Shown here: positions 1 to 9,173 of the stretch, one piece after another
How positions within the stretch are numbered: position 1 is the first letter of the stretch
Layout: each line of letters begins with the position of its first letter
Assembly: GCF_900143645.1 (NCBI RefSeq)
Contig: NZ_FRFD01000018.1
Coordinates: 1-59,427, forward strand
DNA from: Anaerocolumna xylanovorans DSM 12503
GTDB taxonomy: Bacteria; Bacillota; Clostridia; Lachnospirales; Lachnospiraceae
DNA length: 59,427 nt
Direction: 5' to 3'
The notes under the pieces: model-generated
What the model saw: only the letters and a program-made list of their open reading frames with translations
Told to the model about the DNA's origin: nothing
Databases searched by the model: none
Made by a program: the position numbers and the translations under genes

Positions 1-83
1 TTAGATGTTGAATTTTTTAAACATTCTGCTCCCTTTTGAACGCTGTATTCACTAATATTTCCATTCGCATCAGATAAATAGAT
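1..83. repeat. Terminal direct repeat, left copy (circular contig overlap)
   Basis: These 83 bases are identical to 59345-59427. The minus-strand reading frame that enters from the right end continues in frame here, so this is best read as the overlap of a circular assembly, giving a molecule of about 59,344 bp. Confidence 0.95.
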
Positions 84-473
84 ATCTTCTAAAAAATACA
101 TCTCCTCATAGAAGAATTCTCTATCAAATGATAAAGTCACCGTTGTCTTTCCTGAATATAACGGATTTATTCCTTCATCTGGTGATGCCAAATACTGTAA
201 AGACCTTATCTTTCCACTTTCTTGCCCTTTAAAAAAGATAATTATATTGTTTACGCCTACTCCGTCCTCTTTCAAATCAAAAGTGATTTTCATTCCTTTC
301 TCCGTGTCAATATTATCTGCATTTGAGATTGTTAATCCATTCAGAATTGGCGCTGTTTTATCATATCCTGTATCCGCCTGTACTATAACAGAACTGCTAA
401 AAATTTGTACAATGAAAAGTATTGCGATCAATAACATTCCTAATGATTTTTTAAGTATTCTATATGATCTCAT
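1..473 (-). CDS. Secreted multi-domain Fn3 protein, N-terminal part (crosses the circle junction)
   Basis: This is the first 157 codons of a roughly 775-residue exported protein whose remainder is 59344 down to 57490. The ATG at 473-471 follows AGGAG with a 6-nt gap. Residues 1 to about 33 form a signal peptide: basic MRSYRILKKS, a hydrophobic core, then VQA before ADTG. At about residue 39 a module begins TAPILNGLTISNADNID. A near copy starts at about residue 170 (TAPKLNNMTIENADNID) and a looser one near 300, which suggests tandem beta-sandwich (Ig-like) repeats of about 130 residues. I see no LPxTG anchor or catalytic motif. A cell-surface or binding role is inferred. Confidence 0.85.
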   Translation of the reverse strand, partial: MRSYRILKKSLGMLLIAILFIVQIFSSSVIVQADTGYDKTAPILNGLTISNADNIDTEKGMKITFDLKEDGVGVNNIIIFFKGQESGKIRSLQYLASPDEGINPLYSGKTTVTLSFDREFFYEEMYFLEDIYLSDANGNISEYSVQKGAECLKNSTS

Positions 474-761
474 AAAATTCTCCTATAAAGTTTATAATTT
501 ACTTTCTTAGACACAAACATTTCACACTCTTGAAATGAATGGTCCCTACAATTATAAAACAAACAACTACTTTAAAAAAGAGGATTATTAATCCAATAAT
601 TGTTTTCACATTAATATTGCTTTAATTAATCGCGTTGCTTCATCATAAACGCATAATAAAGCCCATAGAATGTAGACTATTTCAATCTGAGTTTCTTAAA
701 GCTGAAGTACTTTAATAGACCTAATAACAGGCTCAAAAAATTTATTTAGACAAATTAAAAT
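474..761. other. Non-coding upstream region of the secreted Fn3 gene
   Basis: No gene is seen here. On the minus strand there is a TATAAT (556-551) without a convincing -35 box, and a 7-bp hairpin at 520-539 between it and the start codon. The stretch is AT-rich and probably holds the promoter of the secreted-protein gene. Confidence 0.4.
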
Positions 762-924
762 CTATGCACTTCTAACTGGAAATAAATGCATTCCAGTCTT
801 TCCGTTTTGAATCTTGTTATGTAGTTTGTTTATGTTTCTCGCCATTGCAAGAAGTACACTTTCTGCCAGAACATTTGATATGCTTTGCTCAGATATCGTC
901 TGAATTGCATATCCTGTTTTGTCA
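762..924 (-). pseudogene. C-terminal fragment of an IS1182-type transposase
   Basis: The minus strand encodes about 50 residues ending MARNINKLHNKIQNGKTG, then MHLFPVRSA and a stop at 764-762. That tail resembles the C-terminus of IS1182-family DDE transposases in Clostridia. The frame closes upstream at about 924 and no start or catalytic domain remains, so this is a relic. I saw no inverted repeats marking an element. The family call is from memory of the conserved tail and is not certain. Confidence 0.55.
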
Positions 925-1012
925 AATCAATCAGTAAATGGTCAAATTATATCAGAAAATGCGCCTACTAAAATTCAACCAAACGGTTATTTATGTATGA
1001 GTTTCCCAATAC

Positions 1013-1061
1013 AAAAAGCGGAAGCAGCCGTCCATTTTGGACTGCATTACTTCCGCTTTCT
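1013..1061 (-). terminator. Intrinsic terminator after the peptidase-like gene
   Basis: On the minus strand AAAGCGGAAG pairs with CTTCCGCTTT around an inner GCAGTCC/GGAC...CTGC stem, followed by a T run. It closes the operon that ends at 1130. Confidence 0.8.
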
Positions 1062-1129
1062 GTTACGTGCCTTTACTCTGACTGTCCCAATCCGGTACAA
1101 CCTGGTTCATTGCTGTGAACTATTCCGAT

Positions 1130-2188
1130 CTACTGCAACAGTTCCAAGGCAGTTTCCAATGGAATGACGCTGGTTAGCCGTGCTTCTCCTATCTTGAATT
1201 TCAAAGATTGTCCGGCTTCGGAAATAGCTGTGGTATTTTCGGACAAAATAGCTGCATTCAGCTCCGGAATATAATTATACACCTTGCCTTGTGCATCAAG
1301 CATGTATCGACTGCATTCCGCCAGCAGCTGTCCATTGATCTGCAGCGTGGCAAAATCCGGCAGGGGCATCAGCTTTTTTGTTTCTTTCTTCTCCGGCTCT
1401 CGGTCGATATAATCCCAGAGGCTCATATCCTCAAAGGAATTCTGCCAGAGCCGTCCATAGAATTGCCGTTCAATGTACTCGAAGGCTTCACTGGGGGTCT
1501 GCACCATCTGACTGATTCTGGCTATGTTATGCTCCACCGCTTCCAGGTCAATGGATTCATGTTTGTGATGTTCATTATAATAGCCGGCGCTGATATTGAC
1601 TGCCGCAATTCCCAGCCGGGGAGCAATCACAGAGATATCGCTGAAGGAGCCTATGGCCTCCTCAAAGCCAAAGCTGCAGACAAAATCCACGAACTCAGGG
1701 TTGGCGCAGTTATAAAATACTGCGTCATTGGAACCACGCCGATCCATTTCCACAATATAGTTCACGTTTGGCCGGATTTTGCTGTTTGCAAAGTCCCTGG
1801 CACCGTGGCCGCCGATTTCCTCATCTTCGCAGAAAAGGACATGGCAGGAATGATTTTGAATAATCTGCAGGATCATGTATACTCCGGCCCGATCATCGCC
1901 GCCAATGCCTTCCGGCGACATCATGACATTTCCATCACGGGAATAGCAAATGGTTTTTACAAATTTCTTATGTACCGTATCCAGGTGCGCCACCAACAGA
2001 ACCGGTACTTCTCCCTGGGCATATACAAAACCATTGGGCGCTTTGATATCCCGATAGCCAAGCCTTTTCAGTTCTTCCGCAAGCTCCCGTTTGAGTGATT
2101 TCTGCGACATCCTAAGGATACGTTCCAAATTGTTTGCAAGCGGTCTTTCTGTCACGTTGGACAGTATTTGTTTTTTAATATGCTTCAT
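1130..2188 (-). CDS. M20/M28/M42-like di-zinc metallopeptidase homologue
   Basis: This predicted cytosolic protein of 352 residues shows the layout of co-catalytic zinc aminopeptidases/deacylases: HLDTV (first metal ligand and nearby Asp), GIGGDDRAGV (bridging Asp), CEDEEIGGHGA (catalytic and ligand Glu), an Asp in VEMDRRG and a late His in YNEHHKHES. The start used is ATG 2188, which has GGAGG 7 nt upstream. A longer frame to 2284 overlaps the previous gene and lacks an RBS. The last 80 residues are not typical of the family and may be a separate accessory domain. It is the last gene before the terminator at 1013-1061 and lies 14 nt after its neighbour. The substrate is unknown; a role in plasmid biology is not evident. 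Confidence 0.75.
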   Translation of the reverse strand: MKHIKKQILSNVTERPLANNLERILRMSQKSLKRELAEELKRLGYRDIKAPNGFVYAQGEVPVLLVAHLDTVHKKFVKTICYSRDGNVMMSPEGIGGDDRAGVYMILQIIQNHSCHVLFCEDEEIGGHGARDFANSKIRPNVNYIVEMDRRGSNDAVFYNCANPEFVDFVCSFGFEEAIGSFSDISVIAPRLGIAAVNISAGYYNEHHKHESIDLEAVEHNIARISQMVQTPSEAFEYIERQFYGRLWQNSFEDMSLWDYIDREPEKKETKKLMPLPDFATLQINGQLLAECSRYMLDAQGKVYNYIPELNAAILSENTTAISEAGQSLKFKIGEARLTSVIPLETALELLQ

Positions 2189-2202
2189 TCTTCTACCTCC
2201 TA

Positions 2203-3540
2203 TTAAGCTGCAATGGTTGTTCTTTGACAGTATCTGCCGCCACTGATTACCGAGCATACGGTGCGTACACCGCATACCTGGCACGGGGCAAGCTGTGCTT
2301 CATGGCAAACCGGGCATATCTGAACGGGATTACCATGACGGTTAAATGCCGGAAAGATTTCGCCATGAATCATCTGACCGCAGACCGCACAGATATGCAG
2401 GCAGGATCTGCAGTGATAAGCGCCAGCCAGATATCTGGCGTTAGTCGCCGGAACGGTTTCTCCACAATCCTGGCAGACGACCAGATTGACACAATCACAC
2501 TTGATTCTTCCATTCCTTGTGAGTGACTGACCGCAGCACACGCAGAGGGCGGGGCTGCCAATGACAATTTTTCCGGTATCCTCTGCATCTTTCAGCACGG
2601 ATAATATTCCATATCCATACTCATAATCCCGGTACTGCTTGCTTTCCGCCGCCGTTTCCAAATATTCATTGACCTGTTCCTGGTTCTTTTGTACGCTCCA
2701 AAGGTTCGGCACTCCCAGGCAATCAGCCACTGCTTTCTGCACAAGCCCCCGGTACAGTTCCCGCTGTTCGTCATTGTCAGTCGGATAGAGACGGGACTGG
2801 AGCAGCACCTTGTCCGAATAGCAGAAAATCTCTCTGGCAAGCCGCGGAGCCTTATGGAAATCAGACCGCACATTTTCATCCACCGCCATGAAAATCATAC
2901 TGGTACTGTCCGTCATATAGGACAGGCATCCGGCCTGATAGCTGCCGGCTTCCAGGCAGTGACAGGAAGTCCAGTCGTTATCCCGGTTGGACATCTCCAG
3001 AAAATCACAGGGATGAATGGACAGCACTCCGGTCTTTTGGATCTGAATCGGGTTAAGGGAATCGGCAAGACGGGCAAAAACAGAATTGTACCGTGGATGA
3101 CGTTCAACCCCAAATTGCTGGCACAGCTTATTGATAATGCGGCTGGCCTTTTGCCCGACTGCACACTTGATACCGCCCTGTTCCTGAATTACTTGAATAT
3201 ATGCCTCAGAGGGAAATTTACTGTATTCGGCGGTTGCTGCCTGCAGGGCAGCTTCAAAAGCACTCCGCTGCTCCGGCGTCATATCCACTTCGTTTACCAG
3301 CTCCTTCAGGAAAAATTTGCTCTCGTCGACCACATCATGGTCTATCTCTCTTCCTTCGGAAAGATCAAAAACAATTGCCAGCTCCTGTTCATTCCAGTTC
3401 GGGTGGTTCCGCAGCAATGCGAGCAACCCTCTCTTGTTCTCCCACCAGGCATCCAGATTGGCTTTTACGCCCTGTTCTGAAAAGTTTTTTTCATACTTGT
3501 ACATGACATCATAAAAAGCCTGTGTCAAAGTATCCATCAT
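2203..3540 (-). CDS. Large zinc-ribbon protein of unknown function
   Basis: This 445-residue protein starts at the paired ATGATG (3540) behind GGAAAGGATGGAAGA. The first 330 residues match no family I can name, though the NDWTSCHCLEAGSYQ region, in which a substrate-pocket-like Cys/His cluster precedes an LSYMTDSTSMIFMAVD strand, faintly recalls the PcfJ C-terminal module. The last 110 residues carry at least six CxxC pairs (CVCCGQ, CQDCGE, CRSC, CAVCGQ, CPVCH, CQVCG), pointing to three or more zinc ribbons or treble-clef fingers. It precedes the peptidase-like gene by 14 nt, so the two are probably cotranscribed. Nucleic-acid binding is inferred from the ribbons only. Confidence 0.7.
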   Translation of the reverse strand: MMDTLTQAFYDVMYKYEKNFSEQGVKANLDAWWENKRGLLALLRNHPNWNEQELAIVFDLSEGREIDHDVVDESKFFLKELVNEVDMTPEQRSAFEAALQAATAEYSKFPSEAYIQVIQEQGGIKCAVGQKASRIINKLCQQFGVERHPRYNSVFARLADSLNPIQIQKTGVLSIHPCDFLEMSNRDNDWTSCHCLEAGSYQAGCLSYMTDSTSMIFMAVDENVRSDFHKAPRLAREIFCYSDKVLLQSRLYPTDNDEQRELYRGLVQKAVADCLGVPNLWSVQKNQEQVNEYLETAAESKQYRDYEYGYGILSVLKDAEDTGKIVIGSPALCVCCGQSLTRNGRIKCDCVNLVVCQDCGETVPATNARYLAGAYHCRSCLHICAVCGQMIHGEIFPAFNRHGNPVQICPVCHEAQLAPCQVCGVRTVCSVISGGRYCQRTTIAA

Positions 3541-3569
3541 TCTTCCATCCTTTCCTCTTATTAAATGAG

Positions 3570-3592
3570 GGAGAGAGCCAGTGCCCTCTCCC
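3570..3592 (-). terminator. Weak hairpin between the YkgJ and zinc-ribbon genes
   Basis: GGGAGAG pairs with CTCTCCC over a 10-nt loop, followed by a weak T stretch on the minus strand. It may be a terminator or an mRNA-stabilising hairpin. Confidence 0.45.
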
Positions 3593-3638
3593 ATTGACTA
3601 ACATCACAGCGGACAGTATTTATTTGCCCGCCATTGCA

Positions 3639-4373
3639 TCATTTTTCATATCTTTCTTTCAATGAACTCAAAAATTCTTCAGTTTGTGGAACTTTTATAC
3701 CAAAGTGTTCCTGCAAATATTCTTTTAAGAGCCACAGGTTTCTTTTGAGTTGAGGTGTATATGCTTCCTTGGTATCATACGGAAGCCACAGATAGGCAAA
3801 TACCGCCCGAAGGATCTGTTCCCGATCTTCTCTATGCCCCAACTTATCAGGATGAATGGCTGGTAGCAGACACATAAGCCCGTCCGTCCACACACGTCCT
3901 GCCTGTTCACTTTCCTCGGTCGCAATATCGCCAATCCACTCACGCACTGCGACTGGTTTTGGCTCGTGTGAGCAGGAGGAGCCGTTGAGATAATATTTTG
4001 ATTCGCCCGATACTTGATAAATACGTGCCAATGGATATACACGGCAGACCACTGGTTTAGCGTTATGCACGAAGCACCGTTTATTTCTTAGAAAAGGGCA
4101 GGCATTATCTGGAGGTACCGGGGCAAGCCAGACAATCGGAAAATGAGAGTCCTGTCCTTCGTACACTTTGCAATAGCGACTTATAATTTCCTCCGGGGTT
4201 CGACCCAGATAACCGGCAATCCGAAAGACATCAAAGGGCGTAAGTACGATATCCCTGCGGTTTTTGCAGCACTTGCCGCAAGCCTTGCAGGTAAAAGGAA
4301 AGGTATCGTCAAGTCCCAATGTCTGCAATTTGCTAATTTCTTCGAAAGACATCTCATGGATTTGTTTACTCAA
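3639..4373 (-). CDS. YkgJ-family cysteine-cluster protein
   Basis: This 244-residue protein has the YkgJ (UPF0153) signature: CKACGKCCKNRRDIVLTPFD near residue 30, then CPFLRNKRCFVH and CRVYPLARI, giving the CxxCxxCC...C...C...C set thought to bind zinc or an Fe-S cluster. The start is a TTG (4373) preceded by AAAGGAGG at 8 nt; no ATG fits as well. It sits between pcfJ and the zinc-ribbon gene. A decayed relative of the same family occurs at 27789-27930. The biochemical role of the family is unknown. Confidence 0.85.
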   Translation of the reverse strand: MSKQIHEMSFEEISKLQTLGLDDTFPFTCKACGKCCKNRRDIVLTPFDVFRIAGYLGRTPEEIISRYCKVYEGQDSHFPIVWLAPVPPDNACPFLRNKRCFVHNAKPVVCRVYPLARIYQVSGESKYYLNGSSCSHEPKPVAVREWIGDIATEESEQAGRVWTDGLMCLLPAIHPDKLGHREDREQILRAVFAYLWLPYDTKEAYTPQLKRNLWLLKEYLQEHFGIKVPQTEEFLSSLKERYEK

Positions 4374-4437
4374 ATATTAAACCTCCTTTGGAACCGGATA
4401 CGCCCATACAGTGTACCCGGCCTGTTTTCATCAGCGG

Positions 4438-6450
4438 TTATGCCGCCGTTTTCATATTCAGTGCTTTCTTTTTTGTCCAATGTGCGAGAAATTCCTCTAC
4501 TTCCGGAGTAGGAGCTATATGACCTTTTCCCTGTACTTGAATGATTTTGTCTCCCTGTACCTCCACGGTAAAGAAGGGTTTTTTCAAGGCTCCTTCCTTG
4601 CGGATGAAAAGAATGGCACAGCGGTTTTCAACCACGTCTGTAACATAGCCACCTACACAGTGGTGGAGCGTTTGTCCCTCTACAACGATTTCCTGTGCCG
4701 ATTTCGGGGGAAGAACCACAAGTCCGCCTTTCCTGAATTGATACAGTTTTGATAACCGCTTGTAAATACCCGCAATCTGCTCGTCATACTGTGCTACCTT
4801 TTTCCGGTCTAACAGTTTGCTGGCCTGGTCATGGGCTTCAGGTAAATTTATGGGAAACGAAATAAAGCTGTTTTTCAGGTCATACTCCAGCTTCTCGCAA
4901 GCCTTCAAGTAATCCTTGTACTCTGTTAAAACGCTGTCTATACCTTGATAGCGCGAGCCGCCATAGCGTCCCTTCCTGTCCCTCAGTGCCTCGTACCGTT
5001 CCTCAAGATATCGGATCAGTTTATGGGGCGTTGTGTACCGCAAAGGAAGGACCAAATCATTCATGGTTTGGATATTGTGCTCTTTGACCCACATAAAAAA
5101 TGCAGTATCCGGCTGTAACCCCTCTGCCCGCAGAATCTGCAAAAGTTGTAATTCCCGTATTCCTACATTGACCTGCTGCAAAAATGGAATGTCTGTTTTT
5201 TCAACACCAAGAACCTCTTTGAGTGTGTTTCCTTTCATATGAAGCACTTCGGAATGCCCATAATAGTTTCTACTGCCGTAGACAGCGTGTGCTGCAAGCC
5301 AATAAAGCCGGAGCTTTACCAGATATTCCAGCATGGGTGCTTCCAGATAAGTGCGCAGATACGGCACCGTATCCAGTTCCTTGCGGTCAGACAGATAAAA
5401 CTCTTTGAGCTGGCAGTATTGCCACGGAGTACCTGCAAGTGCCTGCTCCAGATTTCTGTGATACAAATGTCCGCAGGTTTCAGCATTAAAGTTCTCTTGG
5501 TACTGATACATAACCGGAACATAACCTTCTTTCCACGGAGTGATATCTCCACGTTCATAGGAAGAATGATAAGGAGCAGCAGTAAATTTCCCCTGTTCAT
5601 CCCGGCTGACAATGATTCGCATGTTTTCGTAAATTCTGGTGTCCGGAATATCCTGCTTGTGGTAGGTGCAGTAAATCTTTATAATACGTATCAGGATCTC
5701 TTCCGGCCCAACCTGCTGCAGAATCTGTGCGGTCGCCTTGTCGTGAATATAACCACGGCGTCCCCTGGATTTGAACATGACTTCTTTTTTACATCTGGGG
5801 CAGCTTCCCTTCTGGTTATGCTTTGCGCCGGTAACCTCAACCTCATGCCTGCAAAAAGTACAATAGCCCTTCATAGGGCCTTTTCCTTTGTGGTAGTTAT
5901 AAAAGAGATAGGCAGGTAAAACCTCACGGTGAACCCAGCCTTTCAGATCCCTTGGAAGAGCAGGTACAACAGCCATCCGACGGATGATTTTCCGCTGCTT
6001 TTGATGACGGCGTTCAAGCTCTTTCTGTGCCTTGATCCGCTGCTGCAGATGGTTCAGAGCCAGAAATCCGGTGGATGCGTCCGGGTCACAATACAGTGTG
6101 ACCCGCTGCTCATCCTTTGGTGTATAAAACGCACATTTCTTTTCAAAATAATAATCTCGTTCCAAATTTTCAAGCATAGAGGTTTGCCATTTAACCGTAC
6201 CGTCCCCTCGTTTTGCAAGAGTAATATAATCCTTCCGGCTCTGGAATACCGTCCAACACGGGAGGAAATTTCCTGTCACTGCCTGCTCCCTTGCATAAAC
6301 ATATAGAAGCAGCATACGCTGTCCGTCGATATTTTTTACGGCTGTCCGAATGATATATTTGACCTGCTCTGCATGGAGCAATCCGTTGTTTGGACTCATC
6401 CGCAGGCCAAGATTGGAATATTTCCGGTACTCTTTTTTCTTTACACTCAT
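4438..6450 (-). CDS. pcfJ: PcfJ-like protein
   Basis: This 670-residue protein carries the PcfJ C-terminal module, with GQTLHHCVGGYVTDV followed by CAILFIRK, near residues 605-640. A zinc finger of the type CTFCRHEV...CPRCKKEV occurs at about 195-225. PcfJ-like genes are common on Firmicutes plasmids and integrative elements; the name comes from conjugative plasmid pCF10, but no enzymatic function is established. Its ATG overlaps the pcfK stop (ATGA, 6450-6447), so the two are translationally coupled. There is no relaxase in the window, so a conjugation role here is unlikely. Confidence 0.88.
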   Translation of the reverse strand: MSVKKKEYRKYSNLGLRMSPNNGLLHAEQVKYIIRTAVKNIDGQRMLLLYVYAREQAVTGNFLPCWTVFQSRKDYITLAKRGDGTVKWQTSMLENLERDYYFEKKCAFYTPKDEQRVTLYCDPDASTGFLALNHLQQRIKAQKELERRHQKQRKIIRRMAVVPALPRDLKGWVHREVLPAYLFYNYHKGKGPMKGYCTFCRHEVEVTGAKHNQKGSCPRCKKEVMFKSRGRRGYIHDKATAQILQQVGPEEILIRIIKIYCTYHKQDIPDTRIYENMRIIVSRDEQGKFTAAPYHSSYERGDITPWKEGYVPVMYQYQENFNAETCGHLYHRNLEQALAGTPWQYCQLKEFYLSDRKELDTVPYLRTYLEAPMLEYLVKLRLYWLAAHAVYGSRNYYGHSEVLHMKGNTLKEVLGVEKTDIPFLQQVNVGIRELQLLQILRAEGLQPDTAFFMWVKEHNIQTMNDLVLPLRYTTPHKLIRYLEERYEALRDRKGRYGGSRYQGIDSVLTEYKDYLKACEKLEYDLKNSFISFPINLPEAHDQASKLLDRKKVAQYDEQIAGIYKRLSKLYQFRKGGLVVLPPKSAQEIVVEGQTLHHCVGGYVTDVVENRCAILFIRKEGALKKPFFTVEVQGDKIIQVQGKGHIAPTPEVEEFLAHWTKKKALNMKTAA

Positions 6451-7280
6451 CCGGCCAGCACCTCCATGATAGGAAGCTGTTCAATAAAACTCATCTGTCC
6501 GCTTACAACGTCTTCTTCCTTGTGTGGCTCTGCTTTTTTTACAGGCTTTTTTTCCGGAGCCTTTTTGTTTTTACTGGACTTCGTAGAGGAAGCTCCGCCG
6601 TAATAGGGCTTTGGAACAAAATCCTCTTCCTTGTCCTTATCCTCTTTCGCATCCATATCCAGAAAATACTCTTCCGCCCACTGATAGCAGAGATCATCGG
6701 GAATGTCACTTCCATAGCCCTCAGCAGAGGATTTGACTTCGTTATCCTCCATTTCCTGCTTCACAAATTCAAAGGCACGGCGGTTGATGTATTTGAAACA
6801 GTTGATCATATTTTTGCGCGGGTGCATGACCTGCCTTGCAAAATCCACATCCTCCAGACATCTTGTCTGAATGTATTCTGTCACGCACATTTTCATATTT
6901 CGGCGCGTGATACGTTCCACGTCGGTACCCACTCGTTTTAGGGAGGCCGTCAAGAGTTCATCATCACTCATGGCAACTGCGTTTTCCCATGCAATCTGTT
7001 CGGCTTCCAGCTTTGCCTGCCGTTTTGCCTCCCATTCGGCTTTACGCTGCGCTTCCTTCTCTTCATGCTCTTTTTTCTTTTGATACAGGGACGACCCGCT
7101 TTTTTCTTCCAGGTTAGCGAGAACCTCGGCTGCGGCATCGGCCTCCGCCTGCTGTTCCTCCTCATCCTCGAATGCTTCTTTCTCCTGTGCTTCCTCCTCC
7201 GGTATGTGTTCCAATGAAAACGGGTTAATTTCCTCCTGCTCGTTTTCCTCTTCCATTGCAATTTCCGAAAATACGCCCAT
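6447..7280 (-). CDS. pcfK: PcfK-like protein
   Basis: This 277-residue acidic protein starts at ATG 7280 behind AAAGGAG. Residues 1-95 are dominated by Glu/Ala/Lys (likely coiled coil or disordered). The conserved PcfK core follows: MSDDELLTASLKRVGTD, CVTEYIQTRCLEDVDFARQ and GYGSDIPDDLCYQWAEEYF at about 100-215, then a Lys-rich linker and a short tail. It always travels with pcfJ and overlaps it by 4 nt here. Function is unknown; an accessory role in plasmid DNA processing is inferred from context. Confidence 0.87.
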   Translation of the reverse strand: MGVFSEIAMEEENEQEEINPFSLEHIPEEEAQEKEAFEDEEEQQAEADAAAEVLANLEEKSGSSLYQKKKEHEEKEAQRKAEWEAKRQAKLEAEQIAWENAVAMSDDELLTASLKRVGTDVERITRRNMKMCVTEYIQTRCLEDVDFARQVMHPRKNMINCFKYINRRAFEFVKQEMEDNEVKSSAEGYGSDIPDDLCYQWAEEYFLDMDAKEDKDKEEDFVPKPYYGGASSTKSSKNKKAPEKKPVKKAEPHKEEDVVSGQMSFIEQLPIMEVLAG

Positions 7281-7297
7281 TATTTTATTCTCCTTTC

Positions 7298-7332
7298 ACA
7301 AAAAGCACGGTGCGAAAACTTACGCACCGTGC
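7298..7332 (-). terminator. Strong intrinsic terminator between the primase and pcfK
   Basis: GCACGGTGCG pairs perfectly with CGCACCGTGC over an 8-nt loop and is followed by TTTTTGTG on the minus strand. It should reduce transcription into pcfK-pcfJ, so those genes may have their own promoter or be read through. Confidence 0.88.
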
Positions 7333-7425
7333 CATTCCTAAACATGTTCTGTTGTGTAAACAAGGGTGCCGTTTTAAACATCCGTAAAACACCCATTCTT
7401 CCGGTTTCTGCAATTTCCCCGATTC

Positions 7426-9129
7426 CTACTGCCTTTTCATAGGCAGCGCCAGCACCGGCGAAAATTTCACTTCGGCAAATCCTGCTAAATCACGATAAAA
7501 ATAATGCCGTCCCCGTCCGTCATACAGCTCAATGACATCGGAAGGGGATACACTACGCCCGTGATAATCAACAGGAACATCTTCACTGTAGCGGCAATAA
7601 AGGAGCTCCAGTATATCCGTATCACTCCGTTCTATGCCACAGAAAAGTGTTCCGTCATACACCAGCCGGTACTGCGCTGCCGGCGGCTGTTCATAGCCCG
7701 CTTTATGCAGGGCTTCCAGTCCTGCGAATGCAAAGGGCTTCGGCTGAATGTCATTGCCAAACTCCAACTGGTAAATACGAAATTTCTGCTGTTTTCTCTG
7801 TGACAGAAGCAGTTTTTCCAGTGCAGTGTCGTTTTCACGCACATAAACCTCGTATTCCTGCTCCGTCAGGCCTAAATAATCGACCAGGCTATGCCCATCC
7901 TCCGGCGTGGTATGCCATGCTTTCACATCGTCATCAATGGCTTCGATTCCACATTCTCCGGAAAGAAAACTTTGTTTGAAATTCATTCTTTTATCCTCCT
8001 TTTTTCGTTCAGATTTCTTTTTGAGTGCAAGCTGCCAATCATCTATCCCTTTATAATTGGGGTTCCAGGTCAGCCGTTTCGATTCCATTTTGTACCTGTG
8101 CGCCATCAGATAAATCTTTGATGTGCCCTTAACCACATGCTCATTCCGGAATTTGTCCATATCCTCCGCTTCTACAATGAGCTGTGTGCCATTATGGGCC
8201 AGTAATGCAAACAAGGGATCAAGCTGGCCCGTATTATTGGCTCCGGCTGTGGCCGCAAAGGAACGGTTCATCAGGCAATGAGCAACATCGGCCTTTAAAA
8301 AACCTTCGGTTATATAAACGGTACTGGCAAGGGGATCGCCGATAAAATGAACCGGGCTGCCAGAGGTTACCCCCATGTTCTTGTTGGAAGAAGAGAGCCA
8401 GAGGTATTTCGTTCCTTCTTTCTCCGGATCGTCATCCTTGTCTTTAATCGGTACATCCAAACGAATTTGTGCTCCGCGGATCAGCCCATCGATTCCTTTG
8501 ACCGGTATCAAAATACCTGCTGTCCTCTTGTGAAACTTGACTGTCCATTTTCCGTCTTCATTCAGATAAAAGCCTGGTACACCCTGTACCGTGCATCCCT
8601 GTTTCAATAGCCGTTCCGTATAGGAAAGGCAAAGATAGGGGGGAGGGGTGCTTTTATAGCTAAGGCTGTCAATCTGCTCATCGGTAAGACCCCGTTCCCG
8701 GAGTTTTTCCCGATGGGCAGCTGACAGTGTCAACATTTCAAGCAGCAGGGACAGAGTTTGATGGATTTCATCGATTCCAGCAAGCTCTGACTGCGGCAAA
8801 GCATCCTGCTCAGATTTTACGGCAGACGTTTTCGTCTCATAGTCCGGTGTACGGTTTCCGGTCTGCAATGTGTCGCAGATTTCCCGGTAAGCATCTGAAT
8901 TGCTGATGCCATACACCCTGGCATAGAGGGCGACCATACCGCCGGATTCTCCGCAGTAATTACAGCGCCAGACATTTTTTACATGATTGAGGTTCATCTT
9001 CCCACGTTTATCCCCGCAAAAGGGGCAGTCGGCATAGACGCTGTTCGGCTGTCTACGCCGGATATTCAGCCGCAGGAGGGATGCGACGTCCATGATCCCG
9101 AATGGGAAATCCTGCGAGCCTCCCATCAT
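7426..9129 (-). CDS. DNA primase: CHC2 zinc finger, TOPRIM core and YodL-like C-terminal region
   Basis: This 567-residue plasmid primase would make RNA primers at a replication fork. A CHC2-type zinc finger (CPFCGD...CNYCGESGG, HVKN between) spans about residues 30-70. A TOPRIM-like section follows, with VYITEGFLKADVAHCL near 280 and LIVEAEDMDKFRNEHV near 330. From about residue 382 a different domain begins (MNFKQSFLSGECGIEAIDD), ending in a YodL-like motif GRSVSPSDVIELYDG. That C-terminal part has its own strong in-frame RBS and ATG at 7986, so it may also be made alone (186 aa). The start ATG 9129 follows AAGGGGGTG; the ATG at 9153 has no RBS. The gene lies between a variable-linker protein gene and pcfK. 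Confidence 0.87.
   Translation of the reverse strand: MMGGSQDFPFGIMDVASLLRLNIRRRQPNSVYADCPFCGDKRGKMNLNHVKNVWRCNYCGESGGMVALYARVYGISNSDAYREICDTLQTGNRTPDYETKTSAVKSEQDALPQSELAGIDEIHQTLSLLLEMLTLSAAHREKLRERGLTDEQIDSLSYKSTPPPYLCLSYTERLLKQGCTVQGVPGFYLNEDGKWTVKFHKRTAGILIPVKGIDGLIRGAQIRLDVPIKDKDDDPEKEGTKYLWLSSSNKNMGVTSGSPVHFIGDPLASTVYITEGFLKADVAHCLMNRSFAATAGANNTGQLDPLFALLAHNGTQLIVEAEDMDKFRNEHVVKGTSKIYLMAHRYKMESKRLTWNPNYKGIDDWQLALKKKSERKKEDKRMNFKQSFLSGECGIEAIDDDVKAWHTTPEDGHSLVDYLGLTEQEYEVYVRENDTALEKLLLSQRKQQKFRIYQLEFGNDIQPKPFAFAGLEALHKAGYEQPPAAQYRLVYDGTLFCGIERSDTDILELLYCRYSEDVPVDYHGRSVSPSDVIELYDGRGRHYFYRDLAGFAEVKFSPVLALPMKRQ
7984..8000 (-). promoter_or_regulatory. Internal ribosome binding site and ATG inside the primase gene
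   Basis: AGGAGGA at 8000-7994 sits 7 nt before an in-frame ATG (7986-7984) at the junction between the primase core and the YodL-like part. It is as good as any true start in the window and would give a separate 186-residue protein from 7986 to 7426. Confidence 0.65.
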
Positions 9130-9173
9130 AAGCGGCACCCCCTTCCTTTCCATACGGACAGTTTAGAATACAA

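Noticed and set aside
1..83. Terminal repeats as phage or transposon ends
   Set aside because: They are direct, exact and inside a gene that stays open across the junction, and there are no phage structural genes; assembly overlap of a circle explains them.
1208..2098. 296-aa plus-strand frame
   Set aside because: Antisense to the peptidase-like gene, which carries the metal-ligand motifs; no recognisable protein.
4438..7280. PcfJ/PcfK as evidence for conjugation
   Set aside because: No relaxase, coupling protein or VirB4-like ATPase is seen anywhere in the window; these families are common on non-conjugative elements.
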